64,000 nt of DNA from positions 49,170 through 113,169 of the forward strand of contig CANCJV010000006.1 in NCBI GenBank assembly GCA_947378425.1. Direction: 5' to 3'. Below are positions 28,186 through 42,018 of the stretch, one piece after another (within the stretch, counting starts at the first letter, position 1; every line of letters begins with the position of its first letter). The notes beneath the pieces were generated by a model, which made no database searches, had not been told where the DNA came from, and was given only the letters and a program-made list of their open reading frames with translations. Made by a program: the position numbers and the translations under genes. The stretch is from Synechococcaceae cyanobacterium (GTDB taxonomy: Bacteria; Cyanobacteriota; Cyanobacteriia; PCC-6307; Cyanobiaceae).

Positions 28186-28578
28186 TCAGCTGTCCCAGCG
28201 GGTGACCACCAGTTCGATGCTGCCATCGAGCTGGTTGGTCTGCTCGCTCACCTGGAAGCCCTCCTCGGAGCTGGCCGCCAGGATTGTGCGCAAGGCATAG
28301 CGCTGATGCAGCTGGGCCAGGAAGCGTTCCACCGGCACGGGCTGCTTCCACAGATCGAGATCGGTCACCAGTTCATAGCTGCCGGTGTCGGCGTTGAGGC
28401 GGAAGCCGATGTCGGCGCCGCCCTCCTGGGGGATGGCCAGTTCGGCTGTCACGGTCTGGCCGCGATAGCCACGCACCTGCAGGCTGCCCTCCTGGGGAGG
28501 ATGGCCCAGATCCGTGAGGGCGGCGACCAGGGTCTGGTGATCGCGCAGCTCGGTGGTGACGGTGCTGAAGTGCGACAT
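28186..28578 (-). CDS. ycf35: DUF1257 family protein (Ycf35-like)
   Basis: 130 residues with the conserved start MSHFSTVTTELRDHQTLVAAL and the central block LWKQPVPVERFLAQLHQRYA, which identify the DUF1257/Ycf35 family of cyanobacteria and red-algal plastids. Function is unknown. The ATG at 28578 is the only sensible start. It is followed on the same strand by the ferredoxin gene, and the DUF2997 gene lies ~100 bases upstream; this trio is a recurring neighbourhood in cyanobacteria (from memory, not searched). Soluble, no membrane segment. Confidence 0.9.
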   Translation of the reverse strand: MSHFSTVTTELRDHQTLVAALTDLGHPPQEGSLQVRGYRGQTVTAELAIPQEGGADIGFRLNADTGSYELVTDLDLWKQPVPVERFLAQLHQRYALRTILAASSEEGFQVSEQTNQLDGSIELVVTRWDS

Positions 28579-28676
28579 CGGATCAGGGGGAACGGAACGT
28601 CAGAAACGCGGAGCCCGAGGGGACCGCTGAACCCAGCAGGAGTGGCAGGTGCTGAGGGAGTGGAACAGGGGGCAAC

Positions 28677-28892
28677 TCAGGTGGATTGAGGCTGGTCGAG
28701 GGGCTGCCGCTCCAGCTCCTGGACGGGCTGGCTCAAGAAGGCCTCGGCGGTGCTGCGCCGCTGCTGAACCTGGCCGAGGCGCGCCTCGATCCGTTCGGTC
28801 AACGGTTCGCAGCCGACACCCTGCACCCCTTCCACCAGTTCCTCAACCAGCCCATCAGGCCGGATCCGGAAGCGGATGGTGCGCTGGGCCAT
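28677..28892 (-). CDS. DUF2997 family protein
   Basis: 71 residues starting at the ATG of MAQRTIRFRIRPDG; the track's longer version adds 27 residues overlapping the HEAT-protein gene. The RIRPDGLVEELVEGVQG..C motif and the C-terminal helix with Arg/Gln fit DUF2997, a small partner usually found next to Ycf35. Function is unknown. Gap to the DUF1257 start is 98 bases. Confidence 0.8.
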   Translation of the reverse strand: MAQRTIRFRIRPDGLVEELVEGVQGVGCEPLTERIEARLGQVQQRRSTAEAFLSQPVQELERQPLDQPQST

Positions 28893-28953
28893 GCCGTTGC
28901 CTGCACGGAGTCCGACAAGAGTAACGGGATTGTTCCTGCCGTGGAGCAGCCCG

Positions 28954-29766
28954 TCATTGCAACAACCCTTCATCCACTAACGTCTGCAGCCGTTCCAGCA
29001 CCTCAGGCTGCTCCAGTTGCTCCAGCGCCAGTCGGGCCTCGTCGCGCACGCTGGGCTCGGCGTCGTGGAGCATCGCGTGCAACAGCGATTCCACCGCCTC
29101 CTGCTGGCGGGGTTCGACCAGATCGGTATAGAGGCGGCCCAGACCCCAGGCGCTGTTGCTGCGCACCGCCGGCTCACTGTCGATCCGCAGGCTGAGCAGC
29201 AGCTGGGAGGCGGCGGGATCCGCCTTGGCCGGCCCCGTGCCGCCGGCGTCAGCCAGGGAGCTGGCCGCCCAGAGACGCACCGCCGCCACGTCCAGCTGCA
29301 GGGAGCGGATCAGGGGATTGAGCACCGGTGCATCGGGATAGTTACCCAGACTCCAGGCCACCGCCTTGCGCACATAGCCGTTGTCATCCCCGGCCAGCAG
29401 GGCCAGCAGGGGCTCGACCGCCAGAGGATGGGGGTTACGGCCGAGGGCATAGACAGCACTCATCCGCAGAATCGGGCAGCTGGCCGCCAGCAGGGGCAAC
29501 AGCAACGGCACGGCCCGGGGATCCCGGTGTTCACAGAAGATGCGCAGACCATGCATGCGCTGCTCCTGGGAGCCGCTCAGCCAGGTGATACCGGCATCGC
29601 ACTCCGCCGCCACGTCCAGCGCCGTCGGCTCGGCGGGGTCGATCTCATCGAGCGGATCGCCCAGCAGCTCCTGGGCGAGCTCCAAGGCAAGCACCTCCGG
29701 ATCGAGCACCAGATCGCTGGAGCTGTCAGGGAAAGGCAAAACGTAGGGCTGGACGTCGTCCGGCAT
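28954..29766 (-). CDS. HEAT-repeat protein
   Basis: 270 residues from the ATG MPDDVQPYVLPFPD (GTG 12 bases upstream is the alternative). The N-terminus is acidic. From about residue 75 there are at least five HEAT/PBS-lyase-like helical repeats (DPRAVPLLLPLLAASCPILR, GYVRKAVAWSLGNYPDAPVL, PAVRSNSAWGLGRLY, PSVRDEARLALEQLE). Such proteins act as scaffolds; relatives include phycobilin lyase subunits CpcE/NblB and IaiH-type proteins of cyanobacteria. There is no partner lyase gene here, so a bilin role is not supported. It lies upstream of DUF2997 on the same strand with a ~60-base gap, so it may belong to the same transcript. Confidence 0.83.
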   Translation of the reverse strand: MPDDVQPYVLPFPDSSSDLVLDPEVLALELAQELLGDPLDEIDPAEPTALDVAAECDAGITWLSGSQEQRMHGLRIFCEHRDPRAVPLLLPLLAASCPILRMSAVYALGRNPHPLAVEPLLALLAGDDNGYVRKAVAWSLGNYPDAPVLNPLIRSLQLDVAAVRLWAASSLADAGGTGPAKADPAASQLLLSLRIDSEPAVRSNSAWGLGRLYTDLVEPRQQEAVESLLHAMLHDAEPSVRDEARLALEQLEQPEVLERLQTLVDEGLLQ

Positions 29767-29792
29767 GGGGCGATCCACGTCGGGGGATTCTC

Positions 29793-29918
29793 TCAGCCCA
29801 CCGGCGCCGGCGCCGCCATGTCACTGGGAAGCCAGATCCGGGCACTGACGGCGAACAGGGCCAGGCCGAACAGGAGCACGATGGCGGCCGGCAGCAGGGT
29901 GGAACGAAGGAACTGCAC
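29793..29918 (-). CDS. Very small single-pass membrane protein (not in the ORF track)
   Basis: A 41-residue frame from the GTG at 29918: MQFLRSTLLPAAIVLLFGL followed by ALFAVSARIWLPSD and a Pro-rich end, stop TGA at 29793. It has one strong transmembrane helix flanked by Arg, unlike the GC-rich shadow frames around it. It ends 26 bases before the HEAT-protein ATG on the same strand. No family is recognised; codon-level conservation in relatives would confirm it. Confidence 0.55.
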   Translation of the reverse strand: MQFLRSTLLPAAIVLLFGLALFAVSARIWLPSDMAAPAPVG

Positions 29919-30379
29919 GGAAGGGGCCAACAGGGAATCCCATCATCGCAAGGGCAGCCCTGGCAACGGCGCCCTGGGAGCCCCAGCCAGGTGCCCGGAG
30001 AGATAGAGCCAGGCGCCTTGTGCCCATCGATCGCCTGCCAGGTATCGGGGCTGTTCCGCCGCCAACGCAGGACAGGCCGGATGGAAACGACGCAATCCGT
30101 GCGTGAAATCTGCCGTACTGGCTGGCCCGATCGGTCGTGCTGCAGTCGATCTCGCCGGCTGGGCGGGCTTGAGGCGCGGAGCCCTGGTGAGACCTGACGG
30201 GGAGCCCATGGCGTCATTGGATGCCCCCGTCAGCTCCGTGACGGGCCGTGCTGCCTAAGGTATGCCGTGCTCCCACCACGTGATGAAAGTCCAGGCTGGG
30301 ACTGATCCGGGATCGGCGGAGCTGTTGGGGTCATGCAAGTGGCGCTTGATCGGGAGCGAGCTGGCTCCTGTCGCTCGCC
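29919..30379 (-). other. Intergenic spacer, no gene seen
   Basis: About 460 bases between the divergent small membrane protein and the AmpG-like gene. The frames listed in the track here (29726..30217 -, 29943..30209 -, 29991..30197 +) are Pro/Arg/Ser-rich and look like shadows. I see no RNA gene or clear promoter motif. Confidence 0.45.
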
Positions 30380-31750
30380 ATGGAGACTGAGCAGCCGGCT
30401 CCTAGGGTTCGCCGATTCGCCCTCCGTTGGCTGCCGCCGATGACCCGACCTGCCCCCGGGGCCCCGCCGGCCAAGGATCACGCGCCAGCCACGGTGCCGC
30501 CCTGGCGGCGCCTGCTGGCGGTGGGAGCCGAAGGTGTGGCCAGCGGCACCCCCTACATGGTGGGCAGCAAGTTGTTGCAGGGCTGGCTCAGCTCCAGCGG
30601 CATTCCCCTGGGCCTGATCGGCCTGCTGAGCCTGGCGGAACTGCCTTACACCCTGAAGATGTTCTGGGCACCCCTGCTGGATCGCTGGCCGATCGCCTGG
30701 CCTGACCGGCGGCGGGGCTGGTTGCTGGTGCTTCAGCTGGCCCTGATCGCCATGATCGCCGCGATGGCGTTGCTGCAGCCCCACAACGATTCCCACAACC
30801 TCACCCTGATCGGCGTGGCCGCCCTGGTGCTGGCCGTCCTCAGCGCCAGCCAGGACGTGATGGTCGATGCCTATCGCACCGATCTGTTGCCGGAGGAGGA
30901 GCGGGGCGGCGGCGCCGCCGCTGGAGCCCTGGGCTACAGGGCCGCCATGCTCGCCGTCGGGGCCGCCGGCTTTTATCTGGCCGGCAAGCTGGGCTGGCCC
31001 GCCGCCTTTCTGGGTTCCGCCGGCCTGCTGGCGGCCGTGGTGCCCTTCACCCTCACGGCGCCGATGCTCGTGCCCCTGGCCCATCCGCCCCGCAGCCTGA
31101 GGGAGGCGGTGATCGGGCCGGCGCGGGAGTTCCTGCAGCGCACCGGCAAGAAACGGGCCCTGCAATTGCTGGCCCTGGTGATGCTGTACCGCTGGCCTGA
31201 GGGGCTGCTCAATCTGATGGCCGTGCCCTTCATGCTCAAGGTGGGTTACACCGCCGAGCAGATCGGCTTGGTCAACGGGGCCTGGGGCGTCGCCGCCACC
31301 ATGGCCGGTGTCGCCGCCGGTGGCGTGCTGTTCGCACCCCTGGGGCTGAACCGGGCCCTCTGGGTGTTCGGCCTGGTCGGCAGCCTCACCAACCTGGCGT
31401 ACTGGGGGCTGGCGAAATTCGGCGGCGGCCTCACGGGCCTGCTGTTGACAGTGAGCGTTGAGCATTTCGCCCACGGCATGCTCACGGCCGCCTTCCTGGC
31501 TCTGTTGATGAGCCTCTGCAATCCGCGCTTCTCAGCCACCCAGTACGCCCTGCTCTCCGGCGTCTATGCCCTGAGTCGCTCGCTGCTGGCCGTGCCCTCG
31601 GGCTTCGTCGCCCAGGCCGTGGGCTGGAGCACCTTCTTTGCCCTGACCCTGGCTGCCGCCGTGCCCTCGTTTCTGCTGATGGCGGTGCTCACCCCCTGGC
31701 GGGAGAGCGTGCCCCGGGGAGCCTTTGATCCACGGAAGGATCCCACCTGA
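30380..31750 (+). CDS. MFS transporter, AmpG-like
   Basis: Up to 456 residues; ATG at 30380, or ATG at 30440 which removes 20 basic residues. About 12 membrane segments. AmpG family features: SGTPYMVGSKLLQGWLSSSG (TM1 region), LPYTLKMFWAPLLDR, and the helix-4 motif SASQDVMVDAYRTDLL, which is the hallmark of AmpG/acetyl-CoA transporter-like permeases. AmpG of enterobacteria imports GlcNAc-anhydro-muropeptides; the cyanobacterial substrate is unknown. It is convergent with the next gene, 33 bases away, with a C13 run in between. Confidence 0.85.
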   Translation: METEQPAPRVRRFALRWLPPMTRPAPGAPPAKDHAPATVPPWRRLLAVGAEGVASGTPYMVGSKLLQGWLSSSGIPLGLIGLLSLAELPYTLKMFWAPLLDRWPIAWPDRRRGWLLVLQLALIAMIAAMALLQPHNDSHNLTLIGVAALVLAVLSASQDVMVDAYRTDLLPEEERGGGAAAGALGYRAAMLAVGAAGFYLAGKLGWPAAFLGSAGLLAAVVPFTLTAPMLVPLAHPPRSLREAVIGPAREFLQRTGKKRALQLLALVMLYRWPEGLLNLMAVPFMLKVGYTAEQIGLVNGAWGVAATMAGVAAGGVLFAPLGLNRALWVFGLVGSLTNLAYWGLAKFGGGLTGLLLTVSVEHFAHGMLTAAFLALLMSLCNPRFSATQYALLSGVYALSRSLLAVPSGFVAQAVGWSTFFALTLAAAVPSFLLMAVLTPWRESVPRGAFDPRKDPT

Positions 31751-31768
31751 GTCCGGCGAGGGGTTGCG

Positions 31769-31781
31769 CCCCCCCCCCCCC
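31769..31781 (+). repeat. C13 homopolymer between convergent genes
   Basis: Thirteen consecutive C residues lie in the 33-base gap between the AmpG-like stop and the MFS stop, flanked by GGTTG on the left and CAACC on the right. Homopolymers this long are prone to slippage in replication and in sequencing; here it lies outside both coding regions. Confidence 0.8.
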
Positions 31782-31783
31782 GT

Positions 31784-32974
31784 TCAACCGCCTTCGCGCC
31801 TGGCGCTCCAAGGCCACCAGCTGGGGCTTTCCAGCACCGCGGCCAGAGCCAAGAGCACCAGGGTGAAGGCGCAGGTTCCAGGCCACTGCCAGTCGTTCCA
31901 GCAGGCCGCGATCACAGCCGAGCAGAGTGCCGCACCCAGATAGGCCGTGAGGAACAGCTGAGCGCTCATCCGGCTGCGGGCGGCTGGATCGATCGCATGG
32001 ATCCGGGCCTGGTTGGCCACGAAGCTGCCCTGCACCCCCAGATCCACCGCCATCAGCCCCAGCGCCAGGGCCAGCAACGAGCTCGGCCACAGGCCCAGCA
32101 CCACCAGGCCCAGGCCGGTGCTGGCGACGCCGGCCATGACGATGCGATCGGGGCCCAGCCGATCCACCAGACGCCCGATGCCAGGGGCCGCCAGGATGCT
32201 GATCAGGCCCACCAGGCCGAAGCTGCCGATCAGGGCTGTCCCCATGCGCCAGGGCGGGGCCGCCAGATGCAGGGCTATCGCACTCCAGAGCGCCATGAAG
32301 CTGCCGAACAGCAGCCCCTGAGTGAGACAGGAGCGACGCAACCGGGGATGACGGCGCCAGAGCTGCAGCAGCGAGGACTGCAGGCGCCAGTAACCCCGGG
32401 TGTCGGTGGGCGGCAGCAAGGGCAGGCGCGTGTGAAAGAACAGGGCCACCGTCAGCATCGCCACAGCCGAGAGGGCATAGATCGAGCGCCAGCCCCACAG
32501 CTGGGCGGTCAGACCGCTGATGCTGCGGGACAGCAGGATGCCGCTGAATTGCCCGCTCAAGACGATGCCGAGCATGCGACCACGGCTGGCCGCAGGGGTG
32601 AAGGCCGTAAGGAAGGAGGGCAACAGCGCCGGGATCAGGGCCACCAGCCCCAAGGCGAACCAGCTCCCCACCAGCAGCGGGAAGGAGGGCACCAGCAGCA
32701 CCGCCACACAGGCCAGAGCCATCGCCAGCGCCAGCAACGTCAACATGCGCCGCCGCTCGCAGCTGTCCCCCAGGGGCAACACGAACAGGAAACCCAGGGC
32801 CATGCCCAGCTGGGTGGCCATCGGAGCGAGCAGGACCACACCGGGCGCCAGGCCGAAGGCAGGCCCCACCGCCGGCAGCAACGACTGCCCATAAAAGGGG
32901 TTGGCCACACTCACCCCGATCGCCAGAGCCAACAGCCCCAAGGGCGGCAACCTGTCCGGTTCAGAGGGAGGCAA
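31784..32974 (-). CDS. MFS transporter (DHA1-like)
   Basis: 396 residues with ~12 hydrophobic segments starting at a TTG (MPPSEPDRL) that overlaps the end of the Coq4-like gene by 14 bases. Signatures: ANPFYGQSLLP in TM1, LPLGDSCERRRML (motif A between TM2 and TM3) and a repeated pattern IGRLVDRLGPDRIV in the second half. The substrate is unknown; drug/metabolite efflux is the general family role. Overlapping starts through the upstream genes (EF-hand, Coq4-like, MFS) suggest translational coupling. Confidence 0.83.
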   Translation of the reverse strand: MPPSEPDRLPPLGLLALAIGVSVANPFYGQSLLPAVGPAFGLAPGVVLLAPMATQLGMALGFLFVLPLGDSCERRRMLTLLALAMALACVAVLLVPSFPLLVGSWFALGLVALIPALLPSFLTAFTPAASRGRMLGIVLSGQFSGILLSRSISGLTAQLWGWRSIYALSAVAMLTVALFFHTRLPLLPPTDTRGYWRLQSSLLQLWRRHPRLRRSCLTQGLLFGSFMALWSAIALHLAAPPWRMGTALIGSFGLVGLISILAAPGIGRLVDRLGPDRIVMAGVASTGLGLVVLGLWPSSLLALALGLMAVDLGVQGSFVANQARIHAIDPAARSRMSAQLFLTAYLGAALCSAVIAACWNDWQWPGTCAFTLVLLALAAVLESPSWWPWSARREGG

Positions 32975-33752
32975 AGGGGCTCAGGGCGAGTTCCGTGGCG
33001 ATGCCCAGCTCCTGGCGCCAGTCGGCCAGGGGGCGGAGCCACCCCTCCTCCCAGCGTTGAGCCAGAAGGGGCGCACACACACCTCCCAGCCGCAGACCGA
33101 ACGACACCGCATCCGCAAGGTCGGGTTCGGTATCGGGAACATGGGCCCGGGCCAGCAGATCAGCCGCGAGCAGCAGCGCCGGACCCGGCTGGCGCAACTG
33201 CCGCGCCCCGAAGCCGTTGAGGGCCACCTCGCCGGGAAGGGTGTTGGGGAAACCCGTGATCAGATGCCAGATGTCATGGCAGGCCCGGGCGCGCAGCTGC
33301 AGGTAGGCGTCATCATCGGCCAGGGACTCCAGGCCCTCGGGTCGGTCGATCAACTGCAAGCCCTCCTGCTGCAGCAGGACGGCAAAGGCGGAACCCAGGC
33401 TGCCGCTGGGCATGGCGGCCAGGGTCTCCAGGCCAGGCCAGTCACCCCAGTAGCGCTCGGCGGCCAGGGCGGCGATGGCCGGATTCTGACGCAGACGATC
33501 GCGGGCCATGGCCGCCAGGGGACTGGCGTAGCTGTGATTGAGAACCGCCAGAGCACTGGGAACCCGGTCGGGCTGCTCAATCAGCTGCATCAGCGCTGGC
33601 AGCGTGGCCTTGAGATGGGGACGCAAAGACTCGGCGAAGGACGAGAGAGGTTCGCCGGGGTTCAGATCGGGACTCGGGGCCGGCGCAAACAGGTTGGCGG
33701 GCAAGGACCCAGGTGCGGTCTCGGACACGGGATCAGCTGGCTTCAAGGTCAA
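32961..33752 (-). CDS. Coq4 family protein
   Basis: 263 residues from a TTG (MTLKPADPV) overlapping the EF-hand gene by 20 bases. The Coq4 metal-binding signature HDxxH-x11-E is intact: HDIWHLITGFPNTLPGE. In mitochondria and some bacteria Coq4 supports ubiquinone synthesis (recently linked to C1 oxidative decarboxylation). Cyanobacteria make plastoquinone, so the role here is open, possibly quinone or another prenyl-lipid chemistry. The surrounding sequence (alpha-helical, ADDDAYLQLRARA before the motif) fits the family. It probably shares a transcript with rlmN, the EF-hand gene and the MFS gene. Confidence 0.85.
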   Translation of the reverse strand: MTLKPADPVSETAPGSLPANLFAPAPSPDLNPGEPLSSFAESLRPHLKATLPALMQLIEQPDRVPSALAVLNHSYASPLAAMARDRLRQNPAIAALAAERYWGDWPGLETLAAMPSGSLGSAFAVLLQQEGLQLIDRPEGLESLADDDAYLQLRARACHDIWHLITGFPNTLPGEVALNGFGARQLRQPGPALLLAADLLARAHVPDTEPDLADAVSFGLRLGGVCAPLLAQRWEEGWLRPLADWRQELGIATELALSPFASL

Positions 33753-34329
33753 ACAGCCGGCGCCCGGGGGCGTCTGGGGAAGGATCGAACCAATACTGGT
33801 TCACCAGGATCAGGAAGAGCTCACGGGACAGGCGATCGCGCGGCTGATCGGCCGGCAGGCCAAGACCATCCAGAAGACGGGCCAGGTTGGCGGCGATCCC
33901 TGCGGTGGGTTTGGCATAGGCCGCGGCATAGGCCTGGAGATCGGCCAGCACCAGATAGCCATCCTGATCCACATCGAGCACATCGAAGAAGTCGCCCGCC
34001 GCCCGCTCGATGAAGGCCCTGGCCTGATCCGGGAAGCGCTGCTGAGCCCGGAGCATGCCGGCATGGGAGGCCACGAATTCCGCCTCGTCGACAGCGCCGC
34101 TGCCATCGCTGTCCCGGCGTCCCTGCTCATGGCGGTACGTGGCGATCAGCAGGCCCAGCAGGTCGGGGAAGCGCGGGGCATGTCCGTGCCAGCGGGCCGC
34201 CAGAGTCCTGGCGACAGGCATAAAGTCGCCGCCCAGACTGAGCTCGCCGTCGCCCTGGCGGTCGTAGAAACGGAACAGGCGGCGGTAGCGCTCCGCCAGC
34301 ACGGGGGGCACGTCCGGAGCGTCAGCCAT
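33733..34329 (-). CDS. EF-hand calcium-binding protein
   Basis: 198 residues from the [22 protein letters not shown]. There are three EF-hand-type loops: [12 protein letters not shown] (degenerate at the last ligand), [12 protein letters not shown] (canonical) and [12 protein letters not shown] (canonical). Helix content between them fits the calerythrin-like fold. Such proteins act as calcium buffers or sensors in the cytoplasm. The start overlaps the rlmN stop by 8 bases and its own 3' end overlaps the Coq4-like gene, so expression is likely coupled to both. Confidence 0.88.
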   Translation of the reverse strand: MADAPDVPPVLAERYRRLFRFYDRQGDGELSLGGDFMPVARTLAARWHGHAPRFPDLLGLLIATYRHEQGRRDSDGSGAVDEAEFVASHAGMLRAQQRFPDQARAFIERAAGDFFDVLDVDQDGYLVLADLQAYAAAYAKPTAGIAANLARLLDGLGLPADQPRDRLSRELFLILVNQYWFDPSPDAPGRRLFDLEAS

Positions 34330-35431
34330 GGACAGCACCAGGAAGGCCGGCAGCGACGGCTTTCACCGGGGCAGGGGCTGGATTCGATCCTCCATCAAGC
34401 CGGCGGCGCAACTGCCCGCAGGCGGCATCCTGATCCAGACCCCGGCTCGCCCGCACACTCACGGCCACATGGCGGTCCAGCAACGTACAGCGGAAGGCCT
34501 CGATCGCCCCAGGGGAAGGCCGCCGAAAATCCTCCTCCTCGATCGGGTTGTAGGCGATCAGATTCACATGGCTCTGGAAACCGCGCAGCCTTTTGGCCAG
34601 GGCCTCGGCGTGGCGGGGTTGGTCATTGACGCCGCCGAGCAGGATGTACTCGAAGCTCACCCGACGGCCGGTGGTCGCCACATAGTGGCGGCAATCCTCG
34701 AGCAGGGCGTCGAGCGGATAGGCCGAGGCCGTGGGAATCAACTCCTGCCGCAGCCTCTGGTCGGGGGCATGGAGGCTCACCGCCAGGGTGAATTGGGCTC
34801 GCCCCAGCCGCTCCAGGGCCCGCTCTGCCAGATTCGGCAGCGTGCGCGGCACCCCCACGGTGGACACCGTGATCTGGCGCTGGGCCATGCCCAGATCGCG
34901 GCAGAGACAGTCGATCGCCGCGAGCACGGCATCGATGTTGAGCAGGGGCTCACCCATGCCCATGAAGACCACATGGCTGGGGCGGCGATCCATCGCCTCG
35001 CGGATGCTCAGCACCTGATCGACGATTTCATGCACCGCCAGGGAGCGTTGCAGGCCGCCCTTGCCGGTGGCGCAGAAGCGGCAGGCCATCGCACAGCCCA
35101 CCTGACTGCTGACGCAGACCGTCAAGCGATCGCCACTGGGGATACCGACCGTTTCGAGACTGAGGCCATCGGCGGTGCCCAGCAGCAACTTGGTGGTGCC
35201 ATCGCGGGCATCACTGCGGTGCAACAACGGCAAGCGGCCGATGCTGGCGGCCCGACCAGACTCATCGCCGCGCAACAGGGTCTCGCGCCAGGCCTTGGGC
35301 AACACGGTGATTGCCTCCAGGTTGCGGGCACCCTTGGCATAGATCCAGTCGTGCAGCTGCCGGCCGCGAAAGGCCGGTTGACCCTGGCTCTGGGCCCAGT
35401 GCTCGAGCTCCGCCAGACCAAGGCCCAGCAG
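34322..35431 (-). CDS. rlmN: Dual-specificity 23S rRNA/tRNA adenine-C2 methyltransferase, non-canonical start
   Basis: Radical-SAM enzyme that methylates A2503 of 23S rRNA and A37 of some tRNAs. Visible: the radical SAM cluster motif CxxxCxxC in [49 protein letters not shown] and [10 protein letters not shown], with the catalytic C-terminal Cys in the [10 protein letters not shown] region. The track starts at a GTG (35305) inside the protein, but homologous N-terminal sequence continues in frame ([20 protein letters not shown], then [20 protein letters not shown]). Reading every codon up to the upstream stop I find no ATG, GTG or TTG. I therefore placed the start at a CTG (35431); a CTG at 35590 or an ATC at 35599 are alternatives. 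Confidence 0.85.
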   Translation of the reverse strand: MLGLGLAELEHWAQSQGQPAFRGRQLHDWIYAKGARNLEAITVLPKAWRETLLRGDESGRAASIGRLPLLHRSDARDGTTKLLLGTADGLSLETVGIPSGDRLTVCVSSQVGCAMACRFCATGKGGLQRSLAVHEIVDQVLSIREAMDRRPSHVVFMGMGEPLLNIDAVLAAIDCLCRDLGMAQRQITVSTVGVPRTLPNLAERALERLGRAQFTLAVSLHAPDQRLRQELIPTASAYPLDALLEDCRHYVATTGRRVSFEYILLGGVNDQPRHAEALAKRLRGFQSHVNLIAYNPIEEEDFRRPSPGAIEAFRCTLLDRHVAVSVRASRGLDQDAACGQLRRRLDGGSNPAPAPVKAVAAGLPGAVHG

Positions 35432-35618
35432 GGGGGTGAGCGCGGCCGGCTGGGGAAGGGAGGCTGCCGTCGGGGCGCTTGATGCGCCCGGCGTGCCGGA
35501 GGCCTCGAGCAGGGAAGCCCCAGCCTGGGGAACGGCTGGGGCCGGGTCGTCGGGCCCCGGGGCGGCGGCAGTGGCAGAGAGGCTGGTCAGAGCGGGGATG
35601 GCGGGAGGAAGACGGTGC

Positions 35619-39945
<4,327 letters not shown>

Positions 39946-40040
39946 TCAGCGTGGTCAGCGCGCGATGAAGAGATCAGGAAAGGAAGCTGGGGGAACCAGG
40001 GGCGGTCTGGACGCCGCTCATGGTTTTCAGGGAAAGGCGC

Positions 40041-41945
<1,905 letters not shown>

Positions 41946-42018
41946 GGCGACGGCCTGGCGGTGAGATGGGAAAGCGTGAGGCGATCAGGCCCCGCCGAGC
42001 GGGGCCCCCGATCGGCGA

